Source of the DNA: Nocardioides sp. Soil797
Lineage (GTDB): Bacteria > Actinomycetota > Actinomycetes > Propionibacteriales > Nocardioidaceae
Reading direction: 5' to 3'
NCBI GenBank assembly: GCA_001429555.1
Contig: LMSR01000016.1
Coordinates: forward strand, 251,384-315,383
DNA: 64,000 nucleotides
This document shows, one piece after another, positions 24,135-31,932 of the stretch. The position numbers were made by a program, and so were the translations under genes. Every line of letters begins with the position of its first letter. The stretch's first letter is position 1. Below the pieces are notes generated by a model. It saw only the letters and a list, made by a program, of their open reading frames with translations. It was not told the DNA's origin and did not search any database.

Positions 24135-24824
24135 GTGACCCGCGCTGAACTCGACAAGGACCCACACGACGTACGCCGCATGTTCGACGCAGTGGCCCGC
24201 CGCTATGACCTCACCAATGACGTCCTGTCGATGGGTCAGGACCGGCGCTGGCGCCGAGACGTGATCCGGGCGGTCGACCCGTTGCCCGGCGAGCTCGTGC
24301 TCGACCTGGCCGCCGGCACCGGCACCTCGAGCCAGCCGTTCGCCGACCTGGGTGCCACGGTGGTTCCGTGTGACTTCTCGATCGGCATGCTCCGGGTCGG
24401 CAAGAAGGCGAAGCCCCATCTGCCGTTCACTGCCGGCGATGGCACCAGGCTGCCCTTCGCCGACGACACGTTCGACGCGGTGACGATCTCGTTCGGGCTG
24501 CGCAACATCGTCGATCCGAAGGCCGGGCTGCGTGAGCTGCGCCGGGTCACCAGGCCCGGTGGCCGCATCGTGGTGTGCGAGTTCAGCCACCCGACGTTCG
24601 GGCCGTTCCGCAAGGTCTACATGGAGTACCTGATGAAGGCGCTGCCGACGATCGCGCGGGCGGTTTCCTCGAGCCCCGACGCCTACGTCTACCTGGCCGA
24701 GTCGATTCGCGCCTGGCCCGATCAGCAGGGCCTGGCCGGTTGGCTGGGCGAGGCCGGGTGGGCCGGGTGCGAGTTCCGCAACCTCAGCGGCGGCATCGTC
24801 GCCCTGCACCGGGCCACCGCCTGA
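24135..24824 (+). CDS. menG: Demethylmenaquinone methyltransferase
   Basis: A 229-residue SAM-dependent methyltransferase of the UbiE/MenG family that converts demethylmenaquinone to menaquinone. Visible: [20 protein letters not shown] (residues 11-30), the SAM loop [11 protein letters not shown] near residue 57, and the family signature [20 protein letters not shown] near residue 118. GTG at 24135 is preferred to GTG 24111 because it gives the normal N-terminus and matches the leaderless promoter. It is followed by menJ after a 226-nt regulatory gap. Confidence 0.94.
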   Translation: MTRAELDKDPHDVRRMFDAVARRYDLTNDVLSMGQDRRWRRDVIRAVDPLPGELVLDLAAGTGTSSQPFADLGATVVPCDFSIGMLRVGKKAKPHLPFTAGDGTRLPFADDTFDAVTISFGLRNIVDPKAGLRELRRVTRPGGRIVVCEFSHPTFGPFRKVYMEYLMKALPTIARAVSSSPDAYVYLAESIRAWPDQQGLAGWLGEAGWAGCEFRNLSGGIVALHRATA

Positions 24825-24959
24825 TCCGCCCCTTCCTGATCCCACGAAGCGGCAAGCATTGCGTCGCTGAATTAAGGCATGGAGATGTGGCTTAAATGTG
24901 CAGATCAGGGCTGGTGTCGGGGAGGTGACCCCCGGGTGTTGCTGGCGGTCGCGGAGTTC

Positions 24960-24965
24960 TAGACT
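24960..24965 (+). promoter_or_regulatory. Probable -10 box TAGACT of the menJ-nuo transcript
   Basis: TAGACT fits TAnnnT; GTGTTG or TTGCTG 15-18 nt upstream may be a weak -35. A start near 24972 would place the Rex-like operator about 10 nt downstream. The rest of the gap between menG and menJ shows no frame or strong hairpin. Confidence 0.35.
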
Positions 24966-24981
24966 GTGGCGCAGGCCACCA

Positions 24982-24997
24982 TGTGAAGTAGTTCACA
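24982..24997. promoter_or_regulatory. Rex-type redox operator upstream of menJ-nuo
   Basis: TGTGAAGTAGTTCACA is a perfect TGTGAA-N4-TTCACA palindrome, and with flanks (ATGTGAA...TTCACAA) it matches the published Rex operator consensus at 17 of 18 positions. Rex is the NADH/NAD+-sensing repressor of actinobacteria and controls respiratory genes in Streptomyces. The site lies 54 nt before menJ. No rex gene is in the window. Confidence 0.75.
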
Positions 24998-25050
24998 AAC
25001 TCACATGAAGCCCGTTCTACTAGCGCCGAGATGAGTGAGGGAGCCCTGCG

Positions 25051-26358
25051 ATGACCGCCGCCGCCATGCTGCCAGCTGCGGATCGTCAGGCACAGGTCAT
25101 CATCGTCGGGGCCGGCCCGGCCGGAGCGGCGACCGCCCATCACCTGGCCACCGCGGGCATCGACGTCCTCGCCCTCGAGAAGACCGCGTTCCCGCGCGAC
25201 AAGATCTGCGGCGACGGGCTGACTCCCCGCGCGGTCAAGCAGCTGCTCGCCATGGGCTTCGACCTCGACGAGGGCGGGTGGCAGAAGAACAAGGGCCTGC
25301 GCATCGTCGGCGCCGGGCACCGGATCGAGCTGCCGTGGCCCGACCTCACGACGTACCCGCCGTTCGGCATGGCCCGCGCCCGGATGGACCTCGACGAGCT
25401 GCTCGCCCGCCATGCCCAGAAGGCCGGCGCGCGACTTCGCGAGAACACCGCCGTCACCGGCCCGGTGTACGACGACCGCACCGGCCGCGTGGTCGGCGTA
25501 CGCGCCAAGTCGGTCGACGAGCGCGGCCGGAAGTACGGCGACGAGCTCGAGTTCCGAGCGCCCGTCGTCATCGCCTGCGACGGAGTCAGCGCCCGGATGG
25601 CCACCTCGCTGGGCATCGAACGCCGCGAGAACCGACCGATGGCCGTGGCCTGCCGGGCCTACTACAAGACCCCGATGCACGACGACGACTACATGGAGTC
25701 GTGGCTCGAGCTGTGGGACGGAAAGCCCAACGAATCCAACAAGCTGCCCGGCTACGGCTGGATCTTCCCGCTCGGCGACGGCACCGCCAACGTCGGTCTC
25801 GGCATCCTCAACACCAGCTCCGCCTTCCAGAACATGGACTACAAGGACTCGATGCGCCGCTGGTTGGCGCACACCCCCGAGGAACTGGGTTTCCGCGACG
25901 AGAACCTCACCGCGCCGATCCGATCGGCGGCGTTGCCGATGGGCTTCAACCGCAAGCCCCACTACCGCAACGGCATGCTGCTGGTCGGCGACTCCGGCGG
26001 CATGGTCAACCCGTTCAACGGCGAAGGCATCGACTACGCCCTCGAGGCCGGAAAGATGGCCGCCGAGACCGTCGTCCAAGCACTCGGACGGCTGCCCGGT
26101 CAGGGCCGTGAGCGGGTGCTGGAGGGCTATCCCGCGGCGCTCGACGCGGCGTACGGCGGCTACTTCACGCTCGGGCGCGCATTCGCCCACCTGGTCGGCA
26201 ACCCGACCTTCATGAAGCAGGCGACCAAGTACGGCCTGCCGCGGCCCAGGCTGATGCGCTTCACGCTGAAGCTGATGGCGAACCTCACCGATCCCCGCGA
26301 CGGGGACGCGATGGACCGGATCATCAACGGACTCAGCAAGGTGGCGCCCAATGCGTGA
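25051..26358 (+). CDS. menJ: Geranylgeranyl reductase family protein, probable menaquinone reductase MenJ
   Basis: A 435-residue FAD enzyme. The Rossmann motif VGAGPAGAATAHHL is at about residues 20-33, then the family signature PRDKICGDGLTPRAV near residue 49, and the FAD-binding GDSGGMVNPFNGEGIDYALE near residue 313. In mycobacteria the homologue MenJ saturates one isoprene unit of menaquinone and is encoded beside a polyprenyl synthase. Here the same synthase lies at the far end of the adjoining nuo operon. ATG at 25051 is the family start. Chlorophyll or archaeal-lipid roles are excluded by context. Confidence 0.87.
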   Translation: MTAAAMLPAADRQAQVIIVGAGPAGAATAHHLATAGIDVLALEKTAFPRDKICGDGLTPRAVKQLLAMGFDLDEGGWQKNKGLRIVGAGHRIELPWPDLTTYPPFGMARARMDLDELLARHAQKAGARLRENTAVTGPVYDDRTGRVVGVRAKSVDERGRKYGDELEFRAPVVIACDGVSARMATSLGIERRENRPMAVACRAYYKTPMHDDDYMESWLELWDGKPNESNKLPGYGWIFPLGDGTANVGLGILNTSSAFQNMDYKDSMRRWLAHTPEELGFRDENLTAPIRSAALPMGFNRKPHYRNGMLLVGDSGGMVNPFNGEGIDYALEAGKMAAETVVQALGRLPGQGRERVLEGYPAALDAAYGGYFTLGRAFAHLVGNPTFMKQATKYGLPRPRLMRFTLKLMANLTDPRDGDAMDRIINGLSKVAPNA

Positions 26359-26418
26359 TCTCGACAGGCTCGACCACCGAGGCCAACTCGATCACCGAGC
26401 AGCGGAGGCGATGGACTG
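26355..26418 (+). repeat. Intercistronic spacer with TCGACAGGCTCGACCACCG motif
   Basis: The 60-nt gap between menJ and nuoA contains TCGACAGGCTCGACCACCG (26363-26381), a sequence type I recognise as a common dispersed repeat in high-GC actinobacteria, followed by a weaker inverted echo CTCGATCACCGAG. A GGAGGCGATGGACTG stretch precedes the nuoA ATG. Confidence 0.4.
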
Positions 26419-26778
26419 ATGGAGCTCTACACACCGGTGCTCTACCTGGGCGCCCTCGCCGCGGGGTTCGCGATCTTCTCGATCGTGGTCAGCTCCCTGA
26501 CCGGCCCGGCCCGCTACAACCGCGCCAAGCTCGACTCCTACGAATGCGGCATCGAGCCGACCCCGCAGGCCGTCGGTGGCGGCCGCTTCCCGGTGAAGTA
26601 CTACATCACCGCGATGCTCTTCATCGTCTTCGACATCGAGATCATCTTCCTCTACCCGTGGGCCGTGCACTTCGACGCGATGCGCCTGTTCGGACTCGTC
26701 GAGATGGTCATCTTCATCGCCACTGTCTTCGTCGCGTATGCCTACGTGTGGCGACGCGGCGGCCTGGAATGGGATTGA
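26419..26778 (+). CDS. nuoA: NADH-quinone oxidoreductase subunit A
   Basis: A 119-residue membrane subunit of respiratory complex I with three transmembrane helices. The signature YECGIEPTPQAVGGGRFPVK is at about residues 42-61, followed by YYITAMLFIVFDIEIIFLYP, in which the conserved acidic residues lie. It starts the complete nuoA-N cluster, which couples NADH oxidation to menaquinone reduction and proton pumping. An unusually long 175-nt gap follows before nuoB. Confidence 0.96.
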   Translation: MELYTPVLYLGALAAGFAIFSIVVSSLTGPARYNRAKLDSYECGIEPTPQAVGGGRFPVKYYITAMLFIVFDIEIIFLYPWAVHFDAMRLFGLVEMVIFIATVFVAYAYVWRRGGLEWD

Positions 26779-26954
26779 GGCTCACGATGCACGCACATTG
26801 CCTGCGTTCTCCTCGGTCGACGGCCAACCCCGGGCCGCCTTCGAACCGGCGCCTTGGCATGGCACGCACTTCACGACGCTCAACGCACGTCGCGACGCCT
26901 CCCTCGTCGGCCTTGGCACTGCACGCACCTCGTGACCCTCAAGGAGGGATCTGA
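26775..26954 (+). other. Bridging open frame in the nuoA-nuoB spacer
   Basis: A frame of 59 codons starts at TTG 26775, overlapping the nuoA stop by 4 nt (TTGA), and ends with a TGA sharing one base with the nuoB ATG. An inner ATG lies at 26787. The peptide is rich in Arg, Ser, Pro and His and looks like no known protein. The spacer also holds two related 30-nt segments, 26852-26881 and 26911-26940, beginning CCTTGGCA and containing GCACGCAC. It is more likely a device or remnant keeping translation continuous than a functional protein. Confidence 0.3.
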
Positions 26955-27508
26955 TGGGTATTGAAGAGAAGCTCCCGAGCGGGGTACTGCTCACCACGGT
27001 CGAGGGCGTCGCGGGCTACATGCGCAAGGCGTCGTTCTGGCCGGCCACCTTCGGCCTCGCCTGCTGTGCCATCGAGATGATGACCAGTGGCGGCCCTAAG
27101 TACGACCTCGCCCGGTTCGGCATGGAGGTCTTCCGGGCAAGTCCTCGCCAGGCCGACCTGATGATCGTGGCCGGCCGGGTCAGCCAGAAGATGGCTCCCG
27201 TCCTGCGCCAGATCTATGACCAGATGGCCGAGCCCAAGTGGGTGCTGGCGATGGGCGTCTGCGCGAGCAGCGGTGGAATGTTCAACAACTACGCCATCGT
27301 GCAGGGTGTCGACCACGTCGTCCCCGTCGACATGTACCTCCCCGGCTGCCCGCCGCGACCCGAGATGCTGATCGACGCGATCCTCAAGCTCCACGACCAG
27401 GTCCAGCACACCAAACTCGGTGCCAACCGTGCCGCGCAGATCGTCGACCTCGAGACCGAGGCGCTCCGTGCGTTGCCGACGAGCGCGATGAAGGGGCAAC
27501 TGCGATGA
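26954..27508 (+). CDS. nuoB: NADH-quinone oxidoreductase subunit B
   Basis: A 184-residue peripheral subunit carrying cluster N2, the last iron-sulfur centre before quinone. Cysteine ligands are visible in [11 protein letters not shown] near residue 37, [10 protein letters not shown] near residue 102 and [10 protein letters not shown] near residue 132. AAGGAGGG precedes the ATG. The C-terminal 25 residues are variable. The stop overlaps the bridging frame that leads to nuoC. Confidence 0.97.
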   Translation: MGIEEKLPSGVLLTTVEGVAGYMRKASFWPATFGLACCAIEMMTSGGPKYDLARFGMEVFRASPRQADLMIVAGRVSQKMAPVLRQIYDQMAEPKWVLAMGVCASSGGMFNNYAIVQGVDHVVPVDMYLPGCPPRPEMLIDAILKLHDQVQHTKLGANRAAQIVDLETEALRALPTSAMKGQLR

Positions 27509-27597
27509 GCCGAGGAGCCCCCGCGGAGGTAGGACGAGGAACGAGGCCTGCCGGAGCGAGGCACCGCAGGTGCCAGCGCGAAAGGAGACTGCGGTGA
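27505..27597 (+). other. Bridging micro-ORF between nuoB and nuoC
   Basis: A 30-codon frame starts at ATG 27505 (ATGA overlap with the nuoB stop) and ends at a TGA that overlaps the nuoC GTG by 4 nt (GTGA). The product starts MSRGAPAEV and ends RERRLR; it is arginine-rich. The nuoC ribosome binding site AAAGGAG lies inside it. Confidence 0.3.
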
Positions 27598-28319
27598 GTG
27601 ACGAGGAGAAGAAGGACGCTCCGGACCAGCCCGCGACCGAGCAGTCCCCGGAGAACCAGCCACCGGAGAACCTCCCGGCCGAGACCGGTGAGATCGAGGT
27701 CGTCGGCCAACGCACCGGCATGTTCGGCGTCAAGGGCACCGGCGACACCTCCGGGTACGGCGGCCTCGTCAAGCCCACCGTGTTCCCCGGCGCGGCCCAG
27801 CGCCCGTACGGCGGCTGGTTCGACAAGGTGGCCGACGGGCTCGACGGCCTGATCGACAAAGTCGTCATCCACCGCGGCGAGATCACCTTCCACATCAGCC
27901 CCGGCAACCTGGTCGAGGCCGCGCAGAAGCTGCGGGACGACCCCACCCTGCGCTTCGAGCTCGCATCCGGAGTCAGTGGTGTCCACTACCCCGACGACCA
28001 CGACCGCGAGCTGCATGCGGTCTACCACCTGCTCTCGATGACGTGGAACCGCCGGATCCGGCTCGAAGTGGCCGTCCCCGACGGCAACCCCCACATCCCC
28101 AGCTTGGTGGCGATCTATCCGACACTCGACTGGCACGAGCGAGAGACGTGGGACTTCTTCGGGATCCAGTTCGACGGGCACCCCGCACTGACCCGCATCG
28201 AGATGCCCGACGACTGGCCGGGCCACCCGCAGCGCAAGGACTACCCCTTGGGCGGCATCCCCGTGGAATACAAGGGCGGCAGCGTTCCGCCGCCGGACCA
28301 GCGGAGGTCTTACTCGTGA
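27594..28319 (+). CDS. nuoC: NADH-quinone oxidoreductase subunit C
   Basis: A 241-residue peripheral-arm subunit. About 60 N-terminal residues rich in Glu, Pro and Gln are an extension typical of actinobacteria. The conserved part runs from [20 protein letters not shown] to the signature [20 protein letters not shown] near residues 179-198, then [19 protein letters not shown] at 27594 is picked by AAAGGAG at 27581-27587. It is separate from nuoD, unlike the fused NuoCD of enterobacteria. Confidence 0.95.
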   Translation: MSDEEKKDAPDQPATEQSPENQPPENLPAETGEIEVVGQRTGMFGVKGTGDTSGYGGLVKPTVFPGAAQRPYGGWFDKVADGLDGLIDKVVIHRGEITFHISPGNLVEAAQKLRDDPTLRFELASGVSGVHYPDDHDRELHAVYHLLSMTWNRRIRLEVAVPDGNPHIPSLVAIYPTLDWHERETWDFFGIQFDGHPALTRIEMPDDWPGHPQRKDYPLGGIPVEYKGGSVPPPDQRRSYS

Positions 28320-28405
28320 GCGAAGCGAGAGAGCGTTTCGGCCCGCAGATGGCCGACGACCGTGACCGTGCGCGCGCACTGCGAGTGAACCGGAGGGCAC
28401 AGTGA
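28316..28405 (+). other. Bridging micro-ORF between nuoC and nuoD (SEAR-type)
   Basis: A 29-codon frame starts at GTG 28316 (GTGA overlap with the nuoC stop) and ends at a TGA overlapping the nuoD GTG by 4 nt. The peptide begins VSEARERF and contains ALRVNRR near its end. It resembles the nuoD-nuoE micro-ORF (MSEARARF ... ELRV). The shared DNA begins TGAGCGAAGCGAGAG and ends near CTGCGAGTG. Confidence 0.35.
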
Positions 28406-29751
28406 GCGAGACAGATCAGGACCTCTACGCCGGCTCGGCCGACACCAACCAGGGGCGGGTCTTCACCGTCACCGGCCAGGACTGGGACTCCTTGGTCGAG
28501 AGCATCTCCGACAGCGACACCGCCGACGAACGCGTCGTGGTCAACATGGGACCGCAGCACCCCTCGACGCACGGCGTGCTCCGCCTGATCCTCGAGCTCG
28601 AGGGCGAGACCGTCACCGAGGCCCGGTGCGGCATCGGCTACCTCCACACCGGCATCGAGAAGAACATGGAGTACCGCTCGTGGGTGCAGGGCGTCACGTT
28701 CTGCACCCGGATGGACTACCTCGCTCCGTTCCACAACGAGCTGACCTACTGCCTGGGAGTTGAGCGCCTGCTCGACATCGAGGAGCAGATCCCCGAGAAG
28801 GCCCAGGTCATGCGGGTCCTGCTCTCCGAGCTGAACCGCATCTCGTCCCACCTGGTGGCGATCGCCACCGGCGGCATGGAGATCGGCGCGCTGACCGTGA
28901 TGACGATCGGGTTCCGTGAGCGCGAGCTCGTCCTCGACCTGTTCGAGCTGATCACCGGCCTGCGGATGAACCACGCGTTCATCCGTCCCGGCGGTGTCGC
29001 CCAGGACCTGCCTCCGGGCGCGCTCGACGAGATCCGCGACTTCATCGCGCTGATGAAGAAGCGCCTGCCCGAGTACGCCGCACTGTGCAACGCCAACCCG
29101 ATCTTCAAGGCCCGGTTGGAGAATGTCGGCCACCTCGACCTGGCCGGGTGCCTGGCACTGGGCATGACGGGGCCGGTGCTCCGCTCGACCGGATATGCCT
29201 GGGACCTGCGCAAGACCCAGCCCTACTCCGGCTACGAGGACTACGACTTCGACGTCCAGACCTGGGACACCTGCGACTCCTACGGTCGCTTCCGGATCCG
29301 TCTCAACGAGATGTGGGAGTCGCTCAAGATCGTCCAGCAGGCCGCCGACCGCCTGGCCGACCTCGAGGGCGCACCGGTCATGGTCGCCGACAAGAAGATC
29401 GCCTGGCCGAGTCAGCTGGCCATCGGCAGCGACGGCATGGGCAACAGCCTCGACCACATCCGCCACATCATGGGCGAGTCGATGGAGGCCCTGATCCACC
29501 ACTTCAAGCTGGTCACCGAGGGCTTCCGGGTCCCGCCCGGGCAGGCGTACGTCGCAGTGGAGTCCCCGCGCGGCGAGCTCGGTGCCCACGTGGTGTCCGA
29601 CGGAGGCACCCGGCCTTTCCGGGCCCACTTCCGTGACCCCTCGTTCACGAACCTGCAGGCCACGAGCGTGATGAGCGAGGGCGGCATGGTCGCCGACGTG
29701 ATCGTGGCGATCGCCAGTATCGACCCGGTGATGGGAGGGGTGGACCGATGA
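28402..29751 (+). CDS. nuoD: NADH-quinone oxidoreductase subunit D
   Basis: A 449-residue 49-kDa-type subunit that forms the quinone site with NuoB. Signatures: [18 protein letters not shown] near residues 47-64, [19 protein letters not shown] near residues 76-94 and the C-terminal [15 protein letters not shown]. The GTG start at 28402 follows CGGAGGGC. The N-terminal 45 residues are variable. Full length, no anomalies. Confidence 0.97.
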   Translation: MSETDQDLYAGSADTNQGRVFTVTGQDWDSLVESISDSDTADERVVVNMGPQHPSTHGVLRLILELEGETVTEARCGIGYLHTGIEKNMEYRSWVQGVTFCTRMDYLAPFHNELTYCLGVERLLDIEEQIPEKAQVMRVLLSELNRISSHLVAIATGGMEIGALTVMTIGFRERELVLDLFELITGLRMNHAFIRPGGVAQDLPPGALDEIRDFIALMKKRLPEYAALCNANPIFKARLENVGHLDLAGCLALGMTGPVLRSTGYAWDLRKTQPYSGYEDYDFDVQTWDTCDSYGRFRIRLNEMWESLKIVQQAADRLADLEGAPVMVADKKIAWPSQLAIGSDGMGNSLDHIRHIMGESMEALIHHFKLVTEGFRVPPGQAYVAVESPRGELGAHVVSDGGTRPFRAHFRDPSFTNLQATSVMSEGGMVADVIVAIASIDPVMGGVDR

Positions 29752-29834
29752 GCGAAGCGAGAGCCCGGTTCGATGTGCACCCGTCCGCCCGTGGTGAGGA
29801 TGCGGCCGAGCTGCGAGTGGAGAAAGAGCAATGA
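29748..29834 (+). other. Bridging micro-ORF between nuoD and nuoE (SEAR-type)
   Basis: A 28-codon frame starts at ATG 29748 (ATGA overlap with the nuoD stop) and ends at a TGA that overlaps the nuoE ATG by 4 nt. The peptide begins [12 protein letters not shown] and ends ELRVEKEQ, echoing the previous micro-ORF in both halves. The nuoE ribosome binding site GGAGAAAGAG is in its last codons. Confidence 0.35.
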
Positions 29835-30625
29835 GTATCGACGACAAGACCCTGGGCGAGCTGCGCGAGATCGCTGCTCGTTATCCGCAGCCGCGCTCCG
29901 GGCTCCTGCCGATGCTGCACCTGGCACAGAGCGTCGAGGGCCGGATCACGCCCGAGGGGATCGAGGCCTGCGCGGAGATCCTCGAGCTTACGCCGGCGGA
30001 GGTCTCAGGGGTGGCCACGTTCTACACGATGTACAAGCGACGTCCGGTCGGCGACTACCACGTCGGCGTCTGCACCAACACGCTCTGCGCGGTGATGGGC
30101 GGCGACCTGATCCTGGAACGGCTCAAGGACCACCTCGGTGTCGGCAACGACGAGACCGCGCTGACCCGGGAGGGCGACCGGGCCACCGTGTCCCTCGAGC
30201 ACATCGAGTGCAACGCGGCCTGTGACTACGCTCCGGTGATGACGGTCAACTGGGAGTTCATGGACAACCAGACCCCGGAGTCCGCGATCCAGCTGGTCGA
30301 TGACCTGCGCGAGGGCAAGGAGGTCCACTCCACCCGTGGACCGAAGCTGTGCACCTGGCGCGAGGCGGAGCGGGTGCTGGCCGGGTTCCCCGACGGCCTG
30401 GCCGACGAAGGTCCCTCCGCCGGAGCGGCCTCCCTGGTGGGCGTCGAGATCGCCCGCACCATGCACTGGACGGCACCCGAGGCGAGTGGTTTCGAGACAG
30501 GCGCCGGCGCGCCCTCCTCCACCACCGAGGGCGGCAAGGTCGGGGCGGTTGAACAGGCCGACACCTCGCGGGCCGAGGCAGAGACGAAGGCCGACGAGGC
30601 CACGTCCGAGGAGGGCAAGGCATGA
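29831..30625 (+). CDS. nuoE: NADH-quinone oxidoreductase subunit E
   Basis: A 264-residue 24-kDa-type subunit carrying a [2Fe-2S] cluster. The ligands are in VCTNTLCAVMGG near residue 78 and CNAACDYAPVM near residue 127. The C-terminal 80 residues (from about SLVGVEIARTMHW) are an Ala/Glu/Thr-rich tail beyond the usual length of about 160-180. Its stop overlaps the nuoF ATG (ATGA). Confidence 0.95.
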   Translation: MSIDDKTLGELREIAARYPQPRSGLLPMLHLAQSVEGRITPEGIEACAEILELTPAEVSGVATFYTMYKRRPVGDYHVGVCTNTLCAVMGGDLILERLKDHLGVGNDETALTREGDRATVSLEHIECNAACDYAPVMTVNWEFMDNQTPESAIQLVDDLREGKEVHSTRGPKLCTWREAERVLAGFPDGLADEGPSAGAASLVGVEIARTMHWTAPEASGFETGAGAPSSTTEGGKVGAVEQADTSRAEAETKADEATSEEGKA

Positions 30626-31932
30626 CCGACATGTTGACGCCGGTGCTGACCGCGAACTGGGGCACCGACCGCAGTTGGACCCTCGACGCCTACGAGGCGC
30701 AGGGCGGCTACTCCGGGCTGACCAAGGCACTCGGCATGTCGCAGGACGACGTCATCACCGCGGTCAAGGACTCCGGGTTGCGCGGCCGCGGCGGCGCAGG
30801 CTTTCCGACCGGCATGAAGTGGGGCTTCATCCCGCAGGACAACCCGAACCCGAAGTATCTCGTGGTCAACGCCGACGAGTCGGAGCCGGGCACCTGCAAG
30901 GACATCCCGCTGATGATGGCCAGCCCGCACACGCTGATCGAGGGCGTGATCATCTCCTCCTACGCGATCCGGGCGAACCATGCGTTCATCTACGTGCGCG
31001 GCGAGGTGCTCCACGTCGTACGCCGGCTCCGCGCCGCGGTTGCCGAGGCATACGCGGCCGGCAAGCTGGGCAAGGACATCAACGGTTCGGGCTACGACCT
31101 CGACCTGGTCATCCACGCCGGCGCCGGTGCCTACATCTGCGGTGAGGAGACCGCGCTCCTCGACTCGCTCGAGGGTCGTCGGGGCCAGCCGCGGCTGCGT
31201 CCGCCGTTCCCTGCGGTGGCCGGCCTCTATGCCAGCCCCACGGTGATCAACAACGTCGAGTCGATCGCCTCGGTGCCCAGCATCATCGCGAACGGCGCCG
31301 ACTGGTTCGCCTCCATGGGAACCGAGAAGTCCAAGGGCTACGTCATCTACTCGCTGTCCGGCCACGTGAAGCAGCCCGGCCAGTACGAAGCTCCCCTCGG
31401 CATCACCCTGCGTGAGCTGATCGACCTCGGTGGCGGCATGCGCCAGGGCCACAGCCTCAAGTTCTGGACGCCGGGTGGTTCCAGCACACCACTGCTGACG
31501 GCCGAGCACCTCGACATGCCGCTCGACTACGAGGCCGTCGGCGCTGCCGGTTCGATGCTCGGCACCCGTGCCCTGCAGATCTTCGACGAGACCACGTGCG
31601 TGGTGCGCGCGGTGCTGCGCTGGACCGAGTTCTACAAGCACGAGTCCTGCGGCAAGTGCACCCCGTGCCGTGAAGGCACGTGGTGGCTGGCCCAGACCCT
31701 GGCCCGGCTCGAGAAGGGTCAGGGCACCGAGGAGGACCTCGACGTGCTGCTCGACCAGTGCGACAACATCCTCGGCCGGTCCTTCTGTGCCCTCGGCGAC
31801 GGCGCGACCAGCCCGATCTCCTCCTCGATCGCGCACTTCCGCGACGAGTACCTTGCCCACCTCACCCACGGTGGCTGTCCGTTCGACCCGATGGCCTCCA
31901 CCGTCTTCGCCCGCGAGGAGGCGCTCTCGTGA
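30622..31932 (+). CDS. nuoF: NADH-quinone oxidoreductase subunit F
   Basis: A 436-residue 51-kDa-type subunit that binds NADH and FMN. Visible: GLRGRGGAGFPTGMKWGF near residues 53-70 (FMN/NADH loop), NADESEPGTCKD, the GAGAYICGEETALLDSLEG segment and the [4Fe-4S] ligands in HESCGKCTPCREGT near residue 345. It starts with an ATGA overlap and ends with a GTGA overlap to nuoG. Confidence 0.97.
   Translation: MTDMLTPVLTANWGTDRSWTLDAYEAQGGYSGLTKALGMSQDDVITAVKDSGLRGRGGAGFPTGMKWGFIPQDNPNPKYLVVNADESEPGTCKDIPLMMASPHTLIEGVIISSYAIRANHAFIYVRGEVLHVVRRLRAAVAEAYAAGKLGKDINGSGYDLDLVIHAGAGAYICGEETALLDSLEGRRGQPRLRPPFPAVAGLYASPTVINNVESIASVPSIIANGADWFASMGTEKSKGYVIYSLSGHVKQPGQYEAPLGITLRELIDLGGGMRQGHSLKFWTPGGSSTPLLTAEHLDMPLDYEAVGAAGSMLGTRALQIFDETTCVVRAVLRWTEFYKHESCGKCTPCREGTWWLAQTLARLEKGQGTEEDLDVLLDQCDNILGRSFCALGDGATSPISSSIAHFRDEYLAHLTHGGCPFDPMASTVFAREEALS

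Noticed and set aside
26355..26954. A 199-codon plus-strand gene
   Set aside because: Most of it is the out-of-frame shadow of nuoA. Only the part beyond nuoA (26775-26954) is discussed, as a bridging frame.
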